Positions 1 to 5,224 of a DNA stretch of 5,224 bases are shown here, one piece after another. The translations under genes were made by a program, and so were the position numbers. Each line of letters opens with the position of its first letter. Position 1 is the first letter of the stretch. This DNA is from JBEIUO01 sp964549785 (GTDB lineage: Bacteria > Planctomycetota > Phycisphaerae > Phycisphaerales > UBA1924), in contig CAZJXA010000231.1 in the NCBI GenBank assembly GCA_964549785.1, forward strand, positions 1 through 5,224, in the 5' to 3' direction. Under the pieces are notes generated by a model. That model did no database searches and was not told the DNA's origin. It saw only the letters and a list, made by a program, of their open reading frames with translations.

Positions 1-95
1 GTACCGAGTTGCCGCGAGGATGCAAGGGAGTTTTGGCGCGAATGTGGTTTAAGTGGTTGGTGGAGAATGTGTTGGGGCGTGAAAAAGGCGGATGG

Positions 96-174
96 CGGCA
101 CCACAGAGGCGCAGAGAGCCAGAGGAGGGCAGAGGAAGGTGTCGGAAGTGAACTTCATTCCCAAGTTGGTTAGG
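96..174. repeat. Probable dispersed intergenic repeat remnant
   Basis: Positions 100-125 contain ACCACAGAGGCGCAGAGA followed by further GCCAGAGG and GGGCAGAGG units up to about 137. This resembles the ACCACAGAGGCACAGAGACACAGAG-like motif I recall from spacers of planctomycetes, verrucomicrobia and cyanobacteria. Close downstream, 156-169 reads CATTCCCAAGTTGG, similar to one half of another common spacer motif, the CGTTCCCAAGCT/AGCTTGGGAACG palindrome. Only single, degenerate copies lie in this window, so the repeat identity rests on memory of the families and not on internal repetition. Confidence 0.4.
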
Positions 175-212
175 ATGGCGGTCTGCGGGCGCTGCGATTG
201 TGTCGGCCGCGT

Positions 213-218
213 GGAGGA
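213..218 (+). promoter_or_regulatory. Ribosome binding site of the 225-587 gene
   Basis: GGAGGA lies 6 bases before the ATG at 225. It decides the start: the longer frame beginning at the TTG at 198 would put this Shine-Dalgarno sequence inside the coding region. Confidence 0.7.
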
Positions 219-224
219 CTTGTG

Positions 225-587
225 ATGCCCGTCTTGTTCAATAACCGCCGCGGCCGCCCGCACGAAACGATCTTTGGCGAGGGTGCGTTTTTTGATCTAT
301 ACGCACATGGTCGGCAAGCGAAACTGGCGGTGGGATTGAAGCGCGGGGTGGAGTGTGCGGTCGCCGGAGTTGAGCCTGACGGATCGATTCGGTTCAATTG
401 GTACCGGTTTGCGCGGGAAGAACTGCGCGAGGATGAAGGTGAGAAGGTGCGGGTGTTCTTCGGAGAGTTTGTGCGGGACGAGGTGATGAGCAAGGCTGAG
501 GCGGCGAAGAGTGTGAAGTTTGAGAGCATGTTCAACACGTTGGGGCATTTCAAGCGGGTGTCGGCGGTGGAGAGTGGTGAAGCCTGA
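225..587 (+). CDS. Small hypothetical protein, 120 residues
   Basis: I do not recognise this protein. The ATG at 225 is chosen because GGAGGA sits at ideal spacing before it; an upstream TTG at 198 would add nine residues. The product is charged and soluble-looking, with no signal peptide or membrane segment. The first two thirds look strand-rich (short segments such as KLAVGL, VECAVAGVEPDG, IRFNWYRF, VRVFFGEFV), consistent with a small beta fold. The last part (FVRDEVMSKAEAAKSVKFES) looks helical. The start overlaps the TGA of an upstream open frame as TGATG. The gene converges on the minus-strand DUF3883 gene, and nothing links it functionally to that block. Strong RBS, plausible composition and a protein-like hydrophobic pattern support a real gene; function is unknown. 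Confidence 0.65.
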   Translation: MPVLFNNRRGRPHETIFGEGAFFDLYAHGRQAKLAVGLKRGVECAVAGVEPDGSIRFNWYRFAREELREDEGEKVRVFFGEFVRDEVMSKAEAAKSVKFESMFNTLGHFKRVSAVESGEA

Positions 588-731
588 CGGGTGAGAGTGG
601 AGCGTTGGGTTGCCGACGCTGCCGCGCTGTCGTTTCTAGCGCTAACCAGCCGAGCGCCCGCCACATGGGGCGTCCGCACCGGGTTGAGGGTACAGCATCG
701 AGGGAAGACGGCGGTCTACATGCTGCGGCGA

Positions 732-817
732 GTCAACACCGGCGGCGGGAAGGGGCGTGGCGGAGATTTGCATTGCGACGGCGGCGGCGTAAACCGAGGA
801 GGCGGTCGTGGCTTATC
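732..817. repeat. Copy A of an ~85-bp imperfect direct repeat
   Basis: This segment aligns with 1821-1905 on the same strand. The first 24 bases match at 21 positions by eye (GTCAAC, then CC-GCGGCG, then GAAGGGG). Further shared blocks are CGACGG-GGCGG (from 776 here, 1861 there) and the terminal CTTATC (812-817 here, 1900-1905 there), with small gaps between. The right end overlaps the last codons of the minus-strand DUF3883 gene. The rest of the convergent spacer (588-731) shows nothing clear; a weak GCGCT/AGCGC stem at 624-642 lacks a T-run and is not called a terminator. Confidence 0.45.
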
Positions 818-1790
818 AGAGCGAGATGCGGGCTGCCATAATCTCCTTTAGATTGGCGAGCTTACCGTCTTCGTCCCGCCACGAGTCATCTGCGATGTTG
901 TAGGACAGGACCAAGAGCCGTGAACGGTTCGCCTTCAGCGCATCCGTCACAATCGCCACGCGGTAGTTGTCCCGTCTCTCGCGCATTGAGCGGTATTCGT
1001 TCGGAGTAACCTCGACGACGGCGTTCGCACCTGAACAACCCTTGACCTCGACCAAGAGCGTCACGGCGCCTCGGGTGACGTCGATGTCCCAGCCGACGTT
1101 ATCTTTTTCGACAGAACGGCAGTCGAAGCCCTTGGATTCGTAATGGGCGACTACCCGCGCCACCGCAGCCGCTTCAACCTTGGCCCGCAAAGCAGGATCG
1201 CTCTGTCGAGGTGAACCATGCTTTGCAGCCCCGCTGGTGACTGTCGCGGTCTTAGGGGCCTTGATGTACGCCGTGAGCCTTTTAAGGAACTCGCCAGCTC
1301 CCGGTTCGTCCAAAAATCGCACATTTGCCTGCCCCATTCCCCAGACGCCCTTTTTCGCTCGCGGGACTGGAAACACGCGGTCATCCGGACTCAGGAGCAC
1401 GCAATCGCGTTCGTTGGCTTCCGCGAAATACCTCCAGTCTTCGCGCGGTGCCCCCGCCGCCAATCCCTGTGTGTCGCGCCACACACGAGCGTTGTGATAC
1501 CAACCCGCGACGACACGACCACCCCCTGGCCGGGTCGCTGTGAAAACGACGGTGACATTGTCGACGTAGTCAGCGTCTTTCGTCGCCCCGAGCCTTGCGA
1601 TGCCGAGAGTTCCGCCCCGGCCTGATCGGACGTATCCATAGCACTTTTTCTTGTTCGGCAAAAAGTTCCATACCTCGTCCCAACCTTCATTCTCGTGATC
1701 GCGCGGGCCACCGTTGACGATCTGGTCGTCTGCATCTTCTCCGCGATAGCGTTTCATCCATCCGATGTTGAACAACACGAGGTTCGGCAT
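816..1790 (-). CDS. DUF3883 (PD-(D/E)XK nuclease-like) domain protein
   Basis: The C-terminal half, about residues 195-324, matches the DUF3883 pattern of the PD-(D/E)XK nuclease fold: a helix with E206 (KVEAAAVARVV), then GWDIDV with D235 and D237, then LLVEVKG with E248 and K250, followed by TPNEYRSM and the strand YRVAIVTD. All expected acidic and Lys catalytic positions are present, so nuclease activity is plausible but not shown. The N-terminal half (residues 1-150) is a separate globular domain with NIGWMKRYRG, EGWDEVWNF, CYGYV and VVAGWYHNARVWR; I infer a PUA/EVE-like, possibly modified-base-reading fold, with low confidence. A linker around residues 175-198 joins them. The ATG at 1790 is preferred because conserved-looking sequence begins there (MPNLVLFNIGW); a TTG at 1808 would add six residues, and neither has a clear Shine-Dalgarno. 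It lies about 110 bases after the protease gene on the same strand, so cotranscription is likely. DUF3883 proteins often occur in defence loci. Confidence 0.85.
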   Translation of the reverse strand: MPNLVLFNIGWMKRYRGEDADDQIVNGGPRDHENEGWDEVWNFLPNKKKCYGYVRSGRGGTLGIARLGATKDADYVDNVTVVFTATRPGGGRVVAGWYHNARVWRDTQGLAAGAPREDWRYFAEANERDCVLLSPDDRVFPVPRAKKGVWGMGQANVRFLDEPGAGEFLKRLTAYIKAPKTATVTSGAAKHGSPRQSDPALRAKVEAAAVARVVAHYESKGFDCRSVEKDNVGWDIDVTRGAVTLLVEVKGCSGANAVVEVTPNEYRSMRERRDNYRVAIVTDALKANRSRLLVLSYNIADDSWRDEDGKLANLKEIMAARISL

Positions 1791-1820
1791 GGCCGCAGCG
1801 TACCACAACGGGGGGGAAGC

Positions 1821-1905
1821 GTCAACGCCCGCGGCGAGAAGGGGCTGGGGACCGAGGTTACGACGGTGGCGGTGGCAACGTAGGCGGCGTAGGAAGCGTC
1901 TTATC
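1821..1905. repeat. Copy B of an ~85-bp imperfect direct repeat
   Basis: This is the partner of the segment at 732-817 and fills most of the spacer between the protease stop codon and the DUF3883 start. Its right end overlaps the TAA of the protease gene, just as copy A's right end overlaps the stop of the DUF3883 gene, so in transcript sense both copies begin at GATAAG beside a stop codon. A run of seven G (1810-1816) lies just outside its left end. The segment is GC-rich and low in complexity (GGTGGCGGTGGC), so part of the similarity could be compositional, but the order and spacing of the shared blocks argue for common origin. Confidence 0.45.
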
Positions 1906-4519
1906 CCGGGCGGGGCCGCGTCGTGTTCGTTGGGCGGACGGGCACCGGCAGATGGAGCGCATCGATCTTGGTTTTGACCTGTGTGTAGATGCTGGCCGCG
2001 AGCGGCTCCGCCGTTTCCAGGGAGACGAGCAGTGCGTAGGGGACGGGAACGTCGAGTTTTAACCCGCGTTCGGGTCGGCAGTTGACCTGCACCGGCATCG
2101 TGTCTCCGTCGGTGATAGGCACGGCGTTGGTGCCTTCGAGCACTTCGTGCTGCACAGTGCCACGGGTCACGGCGTCGTGGTCAGCGTCGGCGCGCTTCAC
2201 GCGGAGGTGCGTGGAGGGTGGGTCAAACCACAAATCTGCAACGCGATAGCTCCGGTGCCTCGGATTAATCGGGGTGAACCACGCGAGCGTGATAGTGAGA
2301 CGGCGCTTTACAGTCTGCGCGCTGAGGGCGTGTGGAAGCGGCACGTTGTACACGTGTCCTTCTTCCGCTCTCAACTCTCCGCAGCCGAGCACGATCACCC
2401 GTTGATCGGTGCAGACGGTTCCGCGATCAAAGTCGGCGGGGCCGTATCCGAGAAACTGAGCGCAGGCACGCTTGATCCTCCACCAACGCTCCAATCCGTT
2501 ATCGGGGCCGTTGAACACCTGGTCAAAGAGCGCGTAGCGATCGCCCCACGATGCGCCGTGCACGAGCATGGCTTTGAGGATCACGGCCATGCGGGCATCT
2601 GTCAACGCGGCCCCTCCCGGCTCGGCCTGTAACTCTCTCAATCGCTCGATCATCTGCGCTGCGCGGCGGGTGGTGAGCGCTGCGGCATTGCTGGAGCCGC
2701 ACAGCCGGATCGCCTTCGAGTTTGAGTTTCCTGATGGGTCGCACGCTGCCACGCGTTGGCCCGGTTGCGCGGCAGCACCGGAGACCTTCAGCGTTGTGGA
2801 TGTTGCGCCAGTCGTGAGCAAGGGCTTTTCCAAGTGAAGCCGTCCGCCGGGAACCAGAATCTCCGGCTTGACCGAACGGCGGAAACCGCTTGCCACAGGC
2901 ATCGGGGGGCTGGGCAACGCGGCGCCACGCAGCGGATCGACCAACATTCCCACGTTGTCGATGGGTCCGGCCTGCGCATGCAAGGCACCGACGGTGAGCG
3001 CGTTGACGGACTCGGCGGGAGCGAGTAGCCGCCGCTGCACACGCTGCTGGGCCATGCTGCGCAGCGTGTGCGAGCGCAGATCGTCGTCGGACATTCCGGC
3101 GATCGACGCGGGCGGGGCGGGGATCGTGATCTCGGAGCCGGGGTTTCCCGCCGACACAATGAAGAGCACGTTGTACTTGAACGCCAGCCAATCGAGCAAG
3201 CGAGCGAGCGGCGAAAGGTGCCGGTCAAAAGGCTGGAGTGGATCTCCAATGCTGAAGTTAATCGCTTTGACCCCGGGTGCCTGTGGTGGCGTGGCTCCGT
3301 CGCCTTCGAACATCCGTCGGACCGCACGATGGATCAAGTCTACCGCGAGTTCATTCACCGGAAATGTCTCTGTTCGTCTACCGCGTTCGTCCGGCCGCCC
3401 TGGAGCCATCACGGGGCGCACATAGACCTTGCTTCCAATCGCGGGTTCGTTGCCGTCGTACTCGGCGTGCGTGATGAGCGAAGCCATCGCGGTGCCGTGG
3501 CGGTGTTCACCGGCGTTGTAGGCTGCCGCGAGATTGTCGGGGTCATCCACAACCAAGCGGCCTTGCAGCGCGGCGTGGTTGGTGAGCGGCAGGCCGTCGA
3601 GGATTGCCACCACGGGATCGCCGGTAGGAAGCGGGCGGTTTGGCGGCGTGACGACCGCTCCATCTTCGATCGGAGTGATGGATGCTTGCCCGATCGGAGC
3701 GAAGTACTTGACATCAGTAAGCCCCAGAAGTTGCGTGTCATTGCCTGCGTTGATCGCGTCCACGGTCGCGCGGACGACGGCGGCGGGGAGTTCGATGAGC
3801 ACGCCGTGATAGTCGATGTCGCGGAGCGCGGCCTGCTTGACACACTGCCCGCCCGCGCCAGTCACGATCGCTTGAAGCCGCGCGAACGCCGCATCGCGTT
3901 TCGCGGCGTCGGCACGGCACCACAACTCGGTCTCGAAGCGTACTCGTGTGCGTCCAGAGTCGAGTTGTAGAGTCCACCAAGGAATGACACCCCGGTCTTG
4001 AACTCGGTCCTTCGGTCCCCATGCTCTCACGTCGTTCAGGTACTTGAATGCCTCGGCGAGTTTGCCATTCGGGCGAGGGAGTTTGTCATCGCCCGCACTC
4101 AACCAGAGGTTCCACAAGCGCAGGACTTCGGCGTACGCCGTGCGATTACTTGCAAGGACGAACAGCCGTGCCTTCTGGAGCGACGGGTCCGCGCCGTCGG
4201 CGAGGAAGCCGGGGTCCGCCGCCGCCACCTCGGCATCGAAATCGCCCAGCCATTCCATGCCCGCGATCCTCTTGACGACGTTCTGAAAGTCGGCAACCGA
4301 CCCGATGGTCTCCAGCACGATGACCTGCTCAGGATCAACGCCGTTCGGAGTGGCTTGCACCGTCCCAAAGTCAGCATCCAACGCTTGAAAGCGGGCTGCG
4401 AGGCGCTGGCCCTGCGCGGCTTTGCTGGGCCGACTTACGACAGGCGGCACAAAAGGAGGAAGTTTGGCCTTGTCGACCTCAGCGGCGCGCGGGAAGATCA
4501 AGATTGGCTTGTCGGTCAT
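1901..4519 (-). CDS. Subtilisin-family (S8) serine protease, IetS-like
   Basis: An 872-residue protease with a complete S8 catalytic set: Asp308 in VVAILDG, His341 in HRHGTAMASL, oxyanion Asn459 in FIVSAGNPG and nucleophile Ser610 in LCGSSNAAA; KPEILVPGG (551-559) is the usual strand before the active-site region. The Ser motif departs from the common GTSxAxP, with Ser for Thr and Ala for Pro. About 300 residues precede the catalytic domain and about 230 follow it; the tail (RRLTITLAWFTPINPRHRSY, then GTVQHEVLEGTNA, then VPYALLVSLE) looks like a beta-sandwich domain typical of ATPase-linked subtilases. There is no signal peptide or membrane segment, so it should act in the cytosol, unlike secreted subtilisins. 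It starts 13 bases after the ATPase stop; only a weak CGGAA precedes the ATG, which suggests translational coupling. The pairing matches ietAS, a toxin-antitoxin-like plasmid stability module also reported as anti-phage defence. Substrate unknown; the IetS name rests on architecture and context. Confidence 0.9.
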   Translation of the reverse strand: MTDKPILIFPRAAEVDKAKLPPFVPPVVSRPSKAAQGQRLAARFQALDADFGTVQATPNGVDPEQVIVLETIGSVADFQNVVKRIAGMEWLGDFDAEVAAADPGFLADGADPSLQKARLFVLASNRTAYAEVLRLWNLWLSAGDDKLPRPNGKLAEAFKYLNDVRAWGPKDRVQDRGVIPWWTLQLDSGRTRVRFETELWCRADAAKRDAAFARLQAIVTGAGGQCVKQAALRDIDYHGVLIELPAAVVRATVDAINAGNDTQLLGLTDVKYFAPIGQASITPIEDGAVVTPPNRPLPTGDPVVAILDGLPLTNHAALQGRLVVDDPDNLAAAYNAGEHRHGTAMASLITHAEYDGNEPAIGSKVYVRPVMAPGRPDERGRRTETFPVNELAVDLIHRAVRRMFEGDGATPPQAPGVKAINFSIGDPLQPFDRHLSPLARLLDWLAFKYNVLFIVSAGNPGSEITIPAPPASIAGMSDDDLRSHTLRSMAQQRVQRRLLAPAESVNALTVGALHAQAGPIDNVGMLVDPLRGAALPSPPMPVASGFRRSVKPEILVPGGRLHLEKPLLTTGATSTTLKVSGAAAQPGQRVAACDPSGNSNSKAIRLCGSSNAAALTTRRAAQMIERLRELQAEPGGAALTDARMAVILKAMLVHGASWGDRYALFDQVFNGPDNGLERWWRIKRACAQFLGYGPADFDRGTVCTDQRVIVLGCGELRAEEGHVYNVPLPHALSAQTVKRRLTITLAWFTPINPRHRSYRVADLWFDPPSTHLRVKRADADHDAVTRGTVQHEVLEGTNAVPITDGDTMPVQVNCRPERGLKLDVPVPYALLVSLETAEPLAASIYTQVKTKIDALHLPVPVRPTNTTRPRPG

Positions 4520-4532
4520 GGGGCAATTCCGT

Positions 4533-5224
4533 TTACCTGCGGCGCTTTGGTGACGCCGGGCTTACGCGTTGCTTCCATGCGGCGAGCCGTTCACGCACGA
4601 TCTTGGCGAAGTCCGGCTCGGGGCTTTCGAGGACCGCCCGGCGGGCGATGTCGCGGAACAAGTCCTCGATCTCTGAATAGGTGGCGCCGCTGAGTTGGCG
4701 GGAAAGCGTCGCCGTCTTATAGCCCGAGGCGAGTTGGAAGTTGGCGAAGAGTCGCCCAAGAAACTCGGCGGCCTCGCTCGGCTTTGGCGGGGGCAAACTA
4801 AGCCGAATCTCAAAGCGTCGCCAGACAGCGCGGTCAAGCAGTTCGGCGTGGTTGGTCGCCGTGACGATCACGACATGGGCAGGAAGTTGATCCATCTGGA
4901 GCAGAAGCGTGCTGACGACGCGCTTGATTTCGCCGGTCTCGTGAATATCGCCGCGTTCTTTGCCGACGGTGTCGAATTCATCGAGGAAGAGGACGCACGC
5001 ACGCTGCCGTGCATAATCGAAGACTTTGCGGAGGCGCGAGGCCGTCTCGCCGAGATAGCTGCCAATCAAGCCTTCGTAGCGGACGACCAGCAACGGGACC
5101 ATGAGGTCGTGCGCGAGACCGTGGGCGACGCTTGTCTTTCCGTTGCCCGGTGGCCCGACCAATAGAAGACGGTGGCGAGGGGCCATGCCATAGGAGCGGA
5201 GTAGGTCGGCCCGCTGGTGCTCTT
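4533..5224 (-). CDS. AAA+ family ATPase, IetA-like, N-terminus cut by window edge
   Basis: The visible 229 residues hold a classic AAA core. Counting from the first full codon at the window edge: Walker A GPPGNGKT at 23-30, pore-loop-like SYLGET near 55-60, Walker B VLFLDEFD at 77-84 with Asp81 and Glu82, sensor 1 Asn124 in VTATNH, paired arginine-finger candidates Arg135/Arg136 in AVWRRFE, and a sensor-2-type helix at GATYSEIEDL (179-188). All residues needed for ATP hydrolysis are present. An in-frame ATG at 5186 would leave only ten residues before the P-loop. The frame stays open to the edge and encodes a helix typical of this family (HQRADLLRSYG), so the true start lies outside the window. 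The protein ends in a basic tail (SPKRRR). It is the first visible gene of the minus-strand block and is tightly joined to the protease gene. Likely role: an oligomeric remodeller that restrains, activates or feeds the protease. In the Ti plasmid ietAS pair the ATPase is reported as the antitoxin-like partner. Confidence 0.9.
   Translation of the reverse strand, partial: EHQRADLLRSYGMAPRHRLLLVGPPGNGKTSVAHGLAHDLMVPLLVVRYEGLIGSYLGETASRLRKVFDYARQRACVLFLDEFDTVGKERGDIHETGEIKRVVSTLLLQMDQLPAHVVIVTATNHAELLDRAVWRRFEIRLSLPPPKPSEAAEFLGRLFANFQLASGYKTATLSRQLSGATYSEIEDLFRDIARRAVLESPEPDFAKIVRERLAAWKQRVSPASPKRRR

Larger units (their letters stand above)
1..224. other. Intergenic region with repeat-like purine-rich sequence
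   Basis: I see no convincing gene here. Frame 1 of the plus strand is open from the window edge to a TGA at 223-225, which overlaps the ATG of the next gene as TGATG. Its translation is rich in Trp, Cys and Arg and runs straight through the repeat-like purine tract at about 100-137, so I treat the open frame as chance in GC-rich DNA. A partial upstream gene translationally coupled to the next one cannot be excluded. No clear -35/-10 pair was found; a TTGGCG at 33-38 has no matching -10. Confidence 0.5.

Noticed and set aside
1..225. Partial open frame from the window edge ending in TGATG
   Set aside because: It runs through repeat-like spacer sequence and its translation is rich in Trp, Cys and Arg. 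A 74-codon open frame is not rare in DNA this GC-rich. The overlap with the next start keeps it worth a check if upstream sequence is available.
624..642. Possible hairpin in the convergent spacer (GCGCT/AGCGC, 9-base loop)
   Set aside because: The stem is only five pairs and no T-run follows on either strand, so it is not supportable as an intrinsic terminator.
170..679. 169-residue open frame on the minus strand
   Set aside because: It is antisense to the 225-587 gene and is Ser/Arg/Thr-rich; the plus-strand frame has the good ribosome binding site and a more protein-like composition.
1810..1816. Run of seven G (seven C in the minus-strand transcript) before the DUF3883 start
   Set aside because: It resembles a phase-variable tract but lies upstream of both candidate starts and is short; no evidence that slippage would switch a reading frame.
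2523..3191. 222-residue open frame on the minus strand
   Set aside because: It is a shifted frame inside the protease gene, extremely Arg-rich and low in complexity, with no motif.
3068..3970. 300-residue open frame on the plus strand
   Set aside because: It lies wholly inside the protease gene on the opposite strand. The protease frame carries all catalytic motifs, and this frame translates to Arg/Val-rich sequence without recognisable domains, as expected for a GC-rich antisense shadow.
3998..4693. 231-residue open frame on the plus strand
   Set aside because: It spans the antisense of the protease N-terminus, the junction and the ATPase C-terminus, which are better explained by the minus-strand genes.

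Overview
The window looks like bacterial chromosomal DNA, GC-rich by eye. Its clearest content is a compact minus-strand gene block that resembles an ietAS-type AAA-ATPase/subtilase module. The most likely home is a planctomycete or a relative such as a verrucomicrobium. This rests on one weak clue: a purine-rich motif near 100-137 (ACCACAGAGGCGCAGAGA and similar), of a kind I associate with spacers in those phyla. No marker gene settles the taxonomy.

Layout on the plus strand: positions 1-224 hold no convincing gene, only repeat-like sequence ending in a good ribosome binding site. A small plus-strand gene of unknown function (225-587) follows. After a convergent spacer (588-815), three genes run on the minus strand. 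Read in their own direction they are: an AAA+ ATPase cut by the right edge of the window (5224-4533), an 872-residue subtilisin-family serine protease (4519-1901), and a 324-residue protein with a C-terminal DUF3883-type PD-(D/E)XK nuclease-like domain (1790-816). Only 13 bases separate the ATPase and protease, and about 110 bases separate the protease and the DUF3883 protein.

The ATPase plus cytosolic subtilase pair matches the layout of ietA/ietS. That pair was described as a toxin-antitoxin-like stability module on an Agrobacterium Ti plasmid and later listed among anti-phage defence systems. The likely arrangement is a remodelling ATPase that controls or feeds the protease. The third gene adds a possible nucleic-acid sensor or nuclease, which is not part of the standard two-gene definition. 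That makes the trio the main candidate for something not well described.

The DUF3883 gene is bracketed by two diverged direct repeats of about 85 bp (732-817 and 1821-1905), each starting at the 3' end of a minus-strand gene. This suggests either a genome-wide spacer element or a cassette that could be gained or lost by recombination.
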